This document shows, in pieces, positions 25,913-34,552 of a stretch of 64,000 nt of DNA. Below the pieces are notes generated by a model. That model saw nothing but the letters and a program-made list of their open reading frames with translations. It made no database searches and was not told the DNA's origin. The stretch's first letter is position 1. The number at the start of each line of letters is the position of its first letter. Origin of the DNA: Calothrix sp. PCC 6303 (GTDB lineage Bacteria > Cyanobacteriota > Cyanobacteriia > Cyanobacteriales > Nostocaceae); NCBI RefSeq assembly GCF_000317435.1, contig NC_019727.1, positions 16,758 through 80,757 of the forward strand, written 5' to 3'. A program made the position numbers and the translations under genes.

Positions 25913-26117
25913 TTTTAGTTGCCTTGAACAGTTATTTTTAGCTTTCTGATTTAATGGTAAATCCCTGTTTGTTTCCAGTGTGGTTTTTTACACACTCCAC
26001 TCCTTTTTAAAGCCAAACGCAACGGCATCATAAAAATGACATAATTTCTCTTCACATAAACGTATTCCCATCTAATTGCCAGATAAATGAATGAAATCGA
26101 TGCATCTGCTTCTTCTT

Positions 26118-26753
26118 TTAACCCCCATCCTCCACCGGACACCCCAACCGCACCGCTAAATTCTGACAGTGTTGTCCTACCTGGGTTTGCAAACTCCCAA
26201 CTGTAACCGGATTCCCTGGTAACTGTACCGCAAACAACCGTCCGGGATGTATTTCATCCCACATCGAACGCATCTGTGCCCCTCGTCCCTTACCGGGTGC
26301 ATGGATACCAAAGCCAGAAATAACGCTGCACCATAGGGGTTGGAAGTGCCGTATCAAAACAGCTTCCCCCCAAGCAACCAAATCAACCGCCATCGCCAAC
26401 ACCGTAAAATCAAAATCCGCAACATCAAGATTTGTGGTTTGGCGGATGGAACTGCGATGTTCCCGCAAACGCCCAATTAACCCTCCCGCAACGCTTCCCT
26501 TACCAGTACGCTTGCCTGGATTCTCAGCCTTGCCAATATAAATCGGCATACAGCAAGAATTTTGGTTCGCAACCCGAATACCTGAATACAAGGGAAATTC
26601 TCCCCTGTAATAAAGTAAATAGATACCCACATAGCCAGCCAACTCTTCTTTAAAATCTTCCAGTTCGGTGAGAGGATGGCATTGCTGTCTAGATTGAAAC
26701 TCAATTAATTGGTCGCGTAAAGTGGCAGGTGCCTGAAAAACCTCTAAGGGCAT
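26118..26753 (-). CDS. Eco29kI-like GIY-YIG type II restriction endonuclease
   Basis: In this 211-aa protein, GIYLLYYRG and PIYIGKAENPGKR form the GIY-YIG motifs, with the catalytic arginine/histidine region GRLREHRSS and the downstream glutamate in WGEAVLIRHFQPLWC. The family of Eco29kI recognises CCGCGG. The start MPLEVFQAPATLRDQL (ATG 26753) is family-like. The cognate methyltransferase lies 75 bp upstream on the same strand, making a compact R-M pair. The specificity is inferred from the family. Confidence 0.85.
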   Translation of the reverse strand: MPLEVFQAPATLRDQLIEFQSRQQCHPLTELEDFKEELAGYVGIYLLYYRGEFPLYSGIRVANQNSCCMPIYIGKAENPGKRTGKGSVAGGLIGRLREHRSSIRQTTNLDVADFDFTVLAMAVDLVAWGEAVLIRHFQPLWCSVISGFGIHAPGKGRGAQMRSMWDEIHPGRLFAVQLPGNPVTVGSLQTQVGQHCQNLAVRLGCPVEDGG

Positions 26754-26827
26754 GATAATTAAAACTAGACAGCACCTATCATCTTCCTGCCAACTGCCAA
26801 TGAGTGCAAATTTTCAAGCAACTAAGT

Positions 26828-28060
26828 TCAAATTTTCCCCGAACGACTGACAACTTTTTTCCCAACTGTCAGTTCCTGCAAATGGTTGCGGATGCTGGCA
26901 GCAATAATATAAGCAAGGGTAACGGGAACCGCATTACCAATTTGACGCATCGACTCACCCCAGGTACAGGGAAAATAATAATCATCGGGGAAAGTCTGCA
27001 ATCTTGCCGCCTCCCGCACCGTAAAATAACGCACTTTCCCAGAAGGCAAAGCTAGCATATTCTCTCCACCAGGAACACCATGTACCCCTGCTTTCAAAGT
27101 TTTCGCAGGCTCGTCCAAAGGACTACCAGTGTGTCCTGGATAACTTCTCGCCCCCGGTATGTAAACATGGTTGGGTATCGATGCCGCTAGATCGACGTTT
27201 TCAGGCGGTGGCAAGTCAGAAATAGCATCCCGGACCGTACACCAGGGAGAGGCGATTCCCTTCGGGATAGCTTCGCTTACCGTACCTAACAAATTTGCTC
27301 CAAATCGTTGTAGACGCGATCGCAATCTCGCTGGTATTTCTGGACGGTCATGACTAGAAATACCGTGCTTCTCCCAATACTCACCCGTCACCCACTTGTG
27401 CCAAATCAAAGCTTCTTCGGTGTGGGTTGGTTCGGGAAAAGACCAATTAGCATTCAAATCGTCACGAAAACCCACGATAAAAACCCGTTCCCGCTTCTGC
27501 GGTACACCATAATCAGCCGCATTCAGCAACCTAAAAGTAACCCGATAACCAAGGTCATCACTAGCACCACTATTGTGATGGCGTTCCAAGCGTGCCAAAT
27601 GGTCAACCCAGGACTCATCCTGTTTGGGCTGTAATTCGGGATGGGCGAGCTGCAACGTAATGTATTCAAAATAATTGATAAAATTTTGACGCAGCAACCC
27701 CCGCACATTCTCAATCAAAAAGGCTTTGGGACGTAACTCCCGCACCGCTTGAAAAAACCGGGGAAACATATCCCGTTCGTCAAGATGGGCACCATGCCTA
27801 CCACCAATCGAAAACGGTTGACAGGGTGGACCACCAGCCAATAAATCTATTTCCCCACCAACAGTAGAAAAATCGAAATCCACCACATCCATCTGATGGA
27901 CGCACCAATCTCTAACAACAGATACCCCGCGCTGTTGATTTTCCCGAATGGTGTGGCAACTGTGCTTATCGCGTTCGACGAGTGCTAAATGATGGAAGCC
28001 AGCCTTAGCTGTTGCGATCGCCAAACCTCCAGCACCCGTAAATAACTCTACTGATTTCAC
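26828..28060 (-). CDS. DNA (cytosine-5) methyltransferase of the R-M pair
   Basis: This 410-aa enzyme carries all main m5C motifs: I FTGAGGLAIATAKAG, IV GGPPCQPFSIGGRHG (catalytic Cys at ~81), VI ENVRGLL, VIII QKRERVFIVGFR, and IX-X regions ending QIGNAVPVTLAY. The target recognition domain between VIII and IX is about 130 residues. It methylates the site that the neighbouring GIY-YIG enzyme would cut. ATG 28060. If that site is CCGCGG, this enzyme and the McrBC pair would have to avoid conflict. Confidence 0.92.
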   Translation of the reverse strand: MKSVELFTGAGGLAIATAKAGFHHLALVERDKHSCHTIRENQQRGVSVVRDWCVHQMDVVDFDFSTVGGEIDLLAGGPPCQPFSIGGRHGAHLDERDMFPRFFQAVRELRPKAFLIENVRGLLRQNFINYFEYITLQLAHPELQPKQDESWVDHLARLERHHNSGASDDLGYRVTFRLLNAADYGVPQKRERVFIVGFRDDLNANWSFPEPTHTEEALIWHKWVTGEYWEKHGISSHDRPEIPARLRSRLQRFGANLLGTVSEAIPKGIASPWCTVRDAISDLPPPENVDLAASIPNHVYIPGARSYPGHTGSPLDEPAKTLKAGVHGVPGGENMLALPSGKVRYFTVREAARLQTFPDDYYFPCTWGESMRQIGNAVPVTLAYIIAASIRNHLQELTVGKKVVSRSGKI

Positions 28061-28257
28061 TTTTTTAATTTAGAAGCGGATATTGTAAAACATATTTCTC
28101 TAAAATCTTCTTCTAACCCAACTTATGATATAGCAGTTTTTTTGGGGAATGAAAATTATCTATCAAATATCTAAATTTATGTTGAGATTAAATCACTCTA
28201 ATTATCCTTCACTCACTTAAATTATTGTATAGCTGGAAGCAATGGTTTTCATTTTTG

Positions 28258-28884
28258 TCAAGTAATCGGATGATATAATCCCGTTTTATCATTAAATTCC
28301 CAGCCAATACCAGAAGTATCCTTGCGCTTAGACCAAGCAAAAAAAAGTGGTGCGGGTTGACTTTCCCTTTCCTTGCGTAAACTTTCTGGAGTTACCCCCA
28401 ACCTTGAAGCCAAACTTTCTTCTGTAATGGGCTGAAACTTAACAGGTTGCCCTTGATTATAAGAATTGCCATAGTATGACTTACTTCGCCGAGGTTGATT
28501 ATTAATATTACTTTGAATCTGGATAATTGCCTCAGCAAATTGTGCTAGCCGATTATTTATAGAATCGATTTTTTGCTCTAAATCATATATACGTTTAGTC
28601 GATGGAACCTCATTGCTATTTGAAGAACCCGACAGTTGGGATTCTAAATTATCCAAGCGATCGCATAGCGACTCGAAACGAGTATCGCAAATCTCCGATA
28701 TAGTTTGAGAGGCAGAATTTTGGAGACTACCACTGCCATCATCCAAGGTAAATATCAAATCATCCAACCCAGAAAGCACCTCCCTTGTGCGTCCCTGTCG
28801 ATGCAACCGGGATAATTCCCTCACCGCATCAATTAAAGGAGTGGGTACGCGCAACATTTGGCTGGGTTTGTTCTCGTCGGACAT
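28258..28884 (-). CDS. Putative plasmid DNA-binding protein with coiled coil, 208 aa
   Basis: The N-terminus (LRVPTPLIDAVRELSRLHRQG) resembles an Arc-like DNA-contacting segment. Residues ~65-125 are a likely coiled coil (RFESLCDRLDNLESQ, DLEQKIDSINNRLAQF). The C-terminal ~50 residues (ESLASRLGVTPESLRKERES) look like a small HTH followed by a W/Y-rich end. This layout recalls KfrA-like or other accessory plasmid DNA-binding proteins in cyanobacteria. No specific function is known. ATG 28884. Confidence 0.6.
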   Translation of the reverse strand: MSDENKPSQMLRVPTPLIDAVRELSRLHRQGRTREVLSGLDDLIFTLDDGSGSLQNSASQTISEICDTRFESLCDRLDNLESQLSGSSNSNEVPSTKRIYDLEQKIDSINNRLAQFAEAIIQIQSNINNQPRRSKSYYGNSYNQGQPVKFQPITEESLASRLGVTPESLRKERESQPAPLFFAWSKRKDTSGIGWEFNDKTGLYHPIT

Positions 28885-29452
28885 AGTGATATCGCAATTG
28901 CTAGCAATGAATCACGCTATCTACTTGATAGCATTGATATCAGAGTATCAGGAATTGGATCGGGAAAAGTCAGATTGTTCAATCGACCATTTTTAATGCA
29001 GAGTAATGCGCGAGAGAATTGCATTGTCAGTAGATTGAAAACTTTTGTAAGTTGACGAAAGAATAAGGGTTTCAGCCGACGTTTTGGGGTTGAACGTCGC
29101 GATGTCTACGACGGGCTGCGCCTACGCTTGCATTGCACTCTTAACCCATCAAGAACGTCCGTCCCTTGAAAAGCGGACTATAACAGGATTACGACAAATT
29201 GTGTTCCTCAACTCAAATAAACGACTGGTAAGAGTTCTGGAAAACTTTTCGGTCTACTGATTGTGACTTCCTACCAATCTAGCAGCACTTTAAACCCATA
29301 AAAAGCAAAATCATTACGACTGCGGATTAATTGCGATGAAAAGCCAACGCGAGGGGAAAATAAGGTCGATTGTAATGTAAAGTGATTGTGAGAATGTACG
29401 TTTTAACAAGCTCTTAACGCGCACAACCCGCCTAAATCAACGGTTTTCGTCT
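28885..29452. other. Divergent non-coding region before the integrase
   Basis: A 568-bp gap between the divergent coiled-coil and integrase genes. It holds a dispersed-repeat stretch with CGACG-type symmetry around 29075-29160 and otherwise nothing I can assign. It is the natural place to look for the recombinase's att or crossover site, but no convincing core-type repeat was found by eye. Confidence 0.3.
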
Positions 29453-30427
29453 ATGTCTGGTATCATCACCCTCCGCTCTATTACCTATGTCAGTGCAATT
29501 ACACAGAGCGATAGTAAACAAATTCTCGAAGTGTTACTGACGCAAAAACGGTCGGAACACACCCGCAGGGCTTATTCCCATGACTTGCGGAATTTCTTTA
29601 GTCTCATTGCTCCCGGTCGTGAATTAACATCCGACCTCGCCCGCGAATTTTTAGGGCTATCAAAAACCCAGGCAATTTCGGTGGTGGTTGCCTACCGCAA
29701 CCATCTTTTCGAGCAAGGTTTAGCGCCAGCGACAATTAACCGCAGAATCAGCGCGATTAAGTCTTTGGTGGAAATGGGGCAGATTTTTGACATCTGCAAT
29801 TACGACCTGGAAGTGATTAAAAATGAGAAAGTTAGACCCTATCGGGATACTAAGGGGATAGAGGTTCCAGAGGTGATTAAGCTATTTGAGGCGATCGATA
29901 CTTCGACTCTGGGGGGGAAGCGCGATTATTCCATCATGCGGCTGCTTTGGAGTAATGCCCTGCGGCGCGGGGAGATTCCCAGTTTAGATGTGAAGCATTT
30001 TAAATATGCCAGATGTCAAATCGAGGTTAGCGGTAAGGGACGCAATGGGGAACGGGAGTTGGTGACAATTTCTCAAAAAACGGCTGCTGCAATTTCTGAT
30101 TGGTTGCAAGCATCTAATGCTGCTGATAAGCCTAATGAACCCATTTTTATTTCCCTCGATCCGGTACGGTTTGGGAATCGGTTAACTGGGGAAGCGATAC
30201 GTTTAATTGTTGTTAAATATTGTAAGTTGGCGGGGATTGAAAAGCAGATGAGTCCCCACCGGGTAAGGCATAGTGCGATTACCGAAGCGTTGAACCAAAA
30301 TAATGGTAATATTCGGGCTACTCAAAAGTTAAGCCGCCATTCTGACCCCAGGACTGTGATTATTTATGATGATAACCGTGTTGATTTGCAGGGTGCTTTG
30401 ACTAGGCAGCTTGATGATTTGATTTAA
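29453..30427 (+). CDS. Tyrosine recombinase (XerD/phage-integrase family)
   Basis: In this 324-aa protein an N-terminal SAM-like DNA-binding domain (residues ~20-120, LTQKRSEHTRRAYSHDLRNF) is followed by the catalytic domain with all expected residues: R in ALRRGEIPSLD, K in VSGKGRNGERE, HRVRH, H in LSRHSDPRT, and nucleophile Y in VIIYDDNR. It may resolve plasmid multimers or integrate a mobile element. It lies at the junction between the defence island and the lipid island and may have brought either in. Start ATG 29453; no strong ribosome-binding site. Confidence 0.93.
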   Translation: MSGIITLRSITYVSAITQSDSKQILEVLLTQKRSEHTRRAYSHDLRNFFSLIAPGRELTSDLAREFLGLSKTQAISVVVAYRNHLFEQGLAPATINRRISAIKSLVEMGQIFDICNYDLEVIKNEKVRPYRDTKGIEVPEVIKLFEAIDTSTLGGKRDYSIMRLLWSNALRRGEIPSLDVKHFKYARCQIEVSGKGRNGERELVTISQKTAAAISDWLQASNAADKPNEPIFISLDPVRFGNRLTGEAIRLIVVKYCKLAGIEKQMSPHRVRHSAITEALNQNNGNIRATQKLSRHSDPRTVIIYDDNRVDLQGALTRQLDDLI

Positions 30428-30493
30428 CAATTTACATCGTATCGTTGAGGTTGAAATTTACCAGGTTCGGTACTGAAGTCGTGAATGTTTCAG

Positions 30494-30862
30494 TTAACTA
30501 TATACTTTCTTTATATTATCGATAACTTCATTTAAATTTTTGTTATGCATCCAACCTACATAACCGCCAAATATCATTTTGTTGTTGGAATCTGCTAAAA
30601 ATAGGTGTTTTACTTGTGCCGGATTTATGTAAATTTTAACTAATGTTTTATCTTTCAATGTGAACAAGGGTACTGCTCTTTGAAAATCTCTACTATGAGC
30701 CATAGTCATACCAGGTACATTGACCAATATTTCAATAACTTGTTGTGTTGTTTTAGAAATACTTGAAGCAATTTCAGCTTCATTATTCCATTCCATTAAA
30801 TAATCAAGTGCTTTTTCAGATAATTTAAAACCAGATTCAAATGCACCAAATAGATTTAACAT
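30494..30862 (-). CDS. Hypothetical protein, 122 aa
   Basis: I do not recognise this protein. It is alpha/beta, with the segments KIYINPAQVKHLFLADSNNK and MIFGGYVGWMHNKN near the C-terminus. There is no signal or membrane segment. A good ribosome-binding site (GAAGGAAATTAAA) precedes ATG 30862, supporting it as real. It is the first gene of the minus-strand island after the integrase, and 225 bp separate it from the cell-wall hydrolase gene. Confidence 0.6.
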   Translation of the reverse strand: MLNLFGAFESGFKLSEKALDYLMEWNNEAEIASSISKTTQQVIEILVNVPGMTMAHSRDFQRAVPLFTLKDKTLVKIYINPAQVKHLFLADSNNKMIFGGYVGWMHNKNLNEVIDNIKKVYS

Positions 30863-31087
30863 TTTAATTTCCTTCAGTTAATACTGTGGGTTCGCTTATT
30901 TTTAAACTCCAAATTGAATTAAAGCTTTAATTCAAAGAGAAAAGGGCTATTTTTAAGTAAACAGCCAAGACAATTGATGTTTGCTATTTGTTCATCCAAT
31001 CGCCAATCCAGAGCGATCGCTTGACTTTCAAGACAGTCGCTACGTCTCTAATTTAAGGAGGTAGCGACTGAGTGGCGTAAATGTAAT

Positions 31088-32566
31088 TCAACCTATTCTG
31101 ATAAATCCGGCGACATTTGCCATGTTTTGCGTAAAGTTACCGCTAATATTCTCATCGCTGTGATTACCTTCAGAGGTTTGAATCTCAGAACTCCTAGATT
31201 TGTCGTATCCCCTAACAATGCCTATGTGATCTAGTTGTGAATTGTTTCTTTGCCAATCAAAAACAAGGATGTCTCCAGGCTGAGGAGTGATACTTCCTTT
31301 TGGATACCAATACCCATTCTTTTTAGCCCAGTACTTCCAAGATTGAACTAAAGCCATTGTGGCATCGAATCCTTGACTAGGAATATCTGGAATTTCAATT
31401 CCTACTTCCCTACAACAATAAGCCACAAAGGCAGCACACCAGTTATAAAAGACTGGTTCTGAACCAATATGAGCTAATCTACGCATAGGTTCGCGGAAAG
31501 GCTTGAGATACTTCTCAGCTTCACTATTTGCTCCCTTCCATACCAATTCCTTAGCTGCTTCCTGTTCAGCAAAGTCAGCGAGTTTAGCACGAATGTCTGG
31601 CGGCAGCTTGTTATCAAATTTACCACCAAGAGCAGTCCAAGTCTGTAAACCAACCTCCCCATCTACATCAATTCTGGTTGCTTTTTGGAAGTTCTTCACA
31701 GCAGCTTCAGTTTGAGAACCAAACTCTCCATCTACTTCTCCTGCATTAAACCCTTTAGCATTCAGGACTCTTTGCAGTGCTTTGACATCCTCTCCTTCAA
31801 CTCCTAGACGAAGATAACGGGTAAGAGTAGGTAATTCAAAGGCAGAAAAGCCAGAATATTTTAAATTCAACGCCTCGCCACGTTCACCTGCATTAGGAAC
31901 ACGCCAAATTGATGAGCCTGGATAATTATTTAAATAATCTTGAAGTTCTGCTTTTGTAGCAGGCTTTTGTGTATCACTTTCCGAACCCCAAATTGGCAGA
32001 ATTGGTTTTTGCAAACCTATGCGTTGATGTGCATCTAAGCAATCCTTAACCTCTTGTGAAGTGGTAGGCTTGAAAGTGAATTTTTCAAAGTAAATCTGCG
32101 GTAAAGCTATATCGCAATACTTATCCAAAATCTTCCAAGGAACATTAGGGTGAAGTCCAGGATGACCGAAACTGGTATATCCAAGTGTTCCTTCCTTAAC
32201 CAAAGGACGAAGCTCAAACAGAAGTTTGTCTACATAAATGTGAGTGGTGTTGTCTTCAACTTCCTTTTCCAAATCAAGGATATAGCCATCCAATTTGCAA
32301 TCAAGAGCTTGCTTTACTGCTGATATCTGTTCAACGATATTATCAGTTCCGTAATGATATCCCCATCCGTAAACTTCGACACCGCGAGATGTGAATTCCT
32401 TAATTATTTCTGGAGAACATTGATGGCTCCAAAACATTGGTCTACTTTTACCATCAAAAACTTTGAGGTAGACTCGCTTTACCTGACATTTAACTAAGCT
32501 GTCAAGGTAGTTATTTTCGAGTTCTAACAAATTCCAAATCCATACACCATTAGGATGTGTATTCAT
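31088..32566 (-). CDS. Cell-wall hydrolase: TIM-barrel-like domain, PG-binding domain, CHAP amidase/peptidase
   Basis: This ~492-aa protein has three domains. Residues ~1-225 are a glycosidase-like barrel (DGYILDLEKEVED contains plausible acidic residues). Residues ~240-305 are a PG_binding_1 module (LRLGVEGEDVKALQRVLNAK). Residues ~330-490 are a CHAP domain, with catalytic Cys in FYNWCAAFVAYCC and His in QLDHIGIVRGY. It would cut peptidoglycan and resembles phage endolysins. No signal peptide is present, so release would need lysis or a dedicated exporter. I prefer ATG 32566 to 32572 because of its spacing from AAGGAG. Its upstream region shares an ~85-bp element with the dioxygenase gene. 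Confidence 0.8.
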   Translation of the reverse strand: MNTHPNGVWIWNLLELENNYLDSLVKCQVKRVYLKVFDGKSRPMFWSHQCSPEIIKEFTSRGVEVYGWGYHYGTDNIVEQISAVKQALDCKLDGYILDLEKEVEDNTTHIYVDKLLFELRPLVKEGTLGYTSFGHPGLHPNVPWKILDKYCDIALPQIYFEKFTFKPTTSQEVKDCLDAHQRIGLQKPILPIWGSESDTQKPATKAELQDYLNNYPGSSIWRVPNAGERGEALNLKYSGFSAFELPTLTRYLRLGVEGEDVKALQRVLNAKGFNAGEVDGEFGSQTEAAVKNFQKATRIDVDGEVGLQTWTALGGKFDNKLPPDIRAKLADFAEQEAAKELVWKGANSEAEKYLKPFREPMRRLAHIGSEPVFYNWCAAFVAYCCREVGIEIPDIPSQGFDATMALVQSWKYWAKKNGYWYPKGSITPQPGDILVFDWQRNNSQLDHIGIVRGYDKSRSSEIQTSEGNHSDENISGNFTQNMANVAGFIRIG

Positions 32567-32681
32567 GATCATTTTCTCCTTTTATTTTTATTGAAACTGA
32601 AGTTACGGCTGAAAAAAATATTTTGGTAAGCTTTAAGATATTTAAGGAAGAGGAGCTGATTCGCTAACCTTCTTTGCCTTC

Positions 32682-32766
32682 TATATACATATATTATCTT
32701 GGTGAAATCAGATTGCTAATTAACTATTTTTCGGCAAGAAACAATAATAATTCATTATTTTTAGAT
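32682..32766 (-). promoter_or_regulatory. Conserved upstream element, copy 1 (cell-wall hydrolase gene)
   Basis: About 85 bp starting TATATACATATATTATCTT and ending with TATTTTTAGAT match the region at 42617-42703 almost without gaps, roughly four positions in five. In gene orientation it contains AT-rich -10-like boxes (TATATG, TATATA) and a TAATTAG-type segment. It lies about 115 bp before the ATG. Shared promoter or regulator-binding site is the simplest reading. Confidence 0.6.
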
Positions 32767-32770
32767 AATA

Positions 32771-32921
32771 ATAAGACTTACACAATAACTACGATTTTGC
32801 GTCATTATGATCTGCGCGTCTACGCGCAGCGGCTTCCCGCAGGGTAATATCAGAAACTCTGGTATTGCTTTCCTGAACTACGTTTCGATTGTAATGACAA
32901 ATAGTGCTTGCGTAAGTCATG
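32771..32921. repeat. MITE-like element carrying a dispersed repeat
   Basis: The ends GACTTACACAA and TTGCGTAAGTC are inverted copies with one mismatch, and the interior shows further inverted similarity (CGTCATTATGA and GTAATGACAA). A cyanobacterial dispersed repeat (around 32815-32845) sits inside. Related GACTTACGCA ends are found at 38280 and 39896. Confidence 0.45.
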
Positions 32922-33043
32922 AATAAAAATCAAAATCTCCAACTTATTAAATAAGTCGGAGATATGAGTAGGTTTTTTCCAAATCAAATAGTATTCTATA
33001 TTATTTACTTTTCAGCAACTATATGTAGCTTCATATAGGAATC

Positions 33044-33187
33044 CTATTTGATTTTTGAAAAAACTCCGTGTACAGCTTTTTCTAAACTCTCAAAGCTTGT
33101 CAGTTCTTCAGTTTGAGTGTTTCGATAAAGAATTTCTGCTGCTTCAAGCAAACAGGCTTCCAGACGTTGGCAGTCTTCAGGAGTCAT
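33044..33187 (-). pseudogene. ISKra4-like transposase N-terminal remnant
   Basis: A 47-codon frame (MTPEDCQRLEACLLEAAEILY, continuing YRNTQTEELTSFESLEKAV) matches the start of ISKra4-type transposases of cyanobacteria as I remember them (MTPEDxQRLExxLxEAAxILY). The rest of the transposase (several hundred aa) is missing. The assignment is from memory and moderately certain. Confidence 0.5.
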
Positions 33188-33239
33188 AGTAGATGTACTT
33201 GTAGAATGTAACTATCTTCCCTGATTTACACATGTTTTT

Positions 33240-34022
33240 GCAAAGGTGAGATGCTCCCTCTCCTGATTCATTAAAATTATCCCAACTGATTTTATCTAAA
33301 AATACATAACCATTAAAAAAACTTGCAGATTTTTCGCCCCAAATTCTACCTTTTTGCCGGCTTTGCCTCTGAATATCGGGCGAATATGTGGCTGGCTTAT
33401 GCTTACTATTCAGTCGTCTATACTTGTTTTATTCTCTTCGTACAAACATAGTTGTTGGCGATAAACTTCTCCAACTACCAACAACATTTTATATTCTCTT
33501 TTACTTAACTTTTCTAGACTCCCTCCCCAGATGATTAACTCATCAGTATAAGCTAAATTTATTTTGATATATCTCAGTTGTTTATTTATTTTCTTCTCTC
33601 TTTATTCAAAAATCGACGTTTTTTTACGATTTTTAAATATTTTTTCTAGCAACTTGACGATATGTTCTCGGTTTGTTTTTTACTCTGCCTTTCAGTTGCT
33701 TATACAGTCTATATATGATTATTTCTATTTGTTTTCTTGCTTGGTTGAGTAGTTCTATATCTCTGGGATAACTAATATCTCCCGGTGTAAAACTCGCATC
33801 TAGTATTAATTTCCCATTGTTTTCGATTTCTTCTGAATATCCTTTTTTTACATCCTCTATATCTATCTTACTCGCTGCTGATTCCTGTTGAAAAGATGTC
33901 ATTTCTTCCATCTTCAAAACCATTCTCTTATTTACTTTATTTACCAAATCTACATTTATTCTTGAACGAAAATGAACTAACATTGATGCATTAAATGGGG
34001 TAACATTACTATAGCTTGACAT
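33240..34022 (-). pseudogene. Decayed IS5-like transposase gene
   Basis: The first 129 codons from 34022 (FNASMLVHFRSRINVDLVNK, then LILDASFTPGDISYPRDIEL) match an IS5-superfamily transposase common in Nostocales. After the stop near 33633 the homology continues in shifted frames: IIWGGSLEKLSKREYKMLL, GEVYRQQLCLYEE, IRPIFRGKAGKKVEFGAK and FLDKISWDNFNES, down to about 33240. Several frameshifts and stops show long decay. It lies between the cell-wall hydrolase and DUF4126 genes. Terminal repeats were not found. Confidence 0.75.
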
Positions 34023-34091
34023 CCCTATAAAGTACTGTAGATAAGGTATTGTCGTAATGGACGAGGTTTATCCCGGATTCAGCTATTCCGA

Positions 34092-34508
34092 TCAAAAACG
34101 TGTAACGATAAATGCCGCCAAACCAACAGCGATCGCATCCTCAAGAATCGCAGATGGGAAATTACCAATTTTAGCGATCGCAGCAACCCGTACAGCACGA
34201 CCCCCATAAGTACCTATTAGTGAACCGATAACACCAAGAATCCCACCAAAGATAGGAGATGCACCGTGTCTCCCAGAAAAACTTGACCCCACAAACGCAC
34301 CACTAAAGAGACGTAAACTAAGAGCAGGTAAACTTGTGCGGGAAGGTATGAACGGTAGCTTGTCGCCGATCAATTCGGCAAAAGCAGCAATCGCACAGAG
34401 AATACCAACAATACCACCGCGAGTTATCAAAAGGGCTGCGATTGGCGTAAATGCTCGTAAACCTGATACAATTCCAAGGAAGAAGGTGACGATAAGAATG
34501 GCGAACAT
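34092..34508 (-). CDS. DUF4126 family membrane protein
   Basis: This 138-aa hydrophobic protein starts MFAILIVTFFLGIVSGLRAF, with the family core GLRAFTPIAALLI, and has about four membrane segments: near residues 1-30, 33-50, 83-100 and 115-138. DUF4126 proteins are small inner-membrane proteins of unknown function. ATG 34508 is preceded in gene direction by TAGGAGCATTTTACC, a good site. It lies 44 bp beyond the patatin gene on the same strand and may share its transcript. Confidence 0.75.
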   Translation of the reverse strand: MFAILIVTFFLGIVSGLRAFTPIAALLITRGGIVGILCAIAAFAELIGDKLPFIPSRTSLPALSLRLFSGAFVGSSFSGRHGASPIFGGILGVIGSLIGTYGGRAVRVAAIAKIGNFPSAILEDAIAVGLAAFIVTRF

Positions 34509-34552
34509 GGTAAAATGCTCCTAATAAATATAGAGAAATACAAGTCAAAGAA

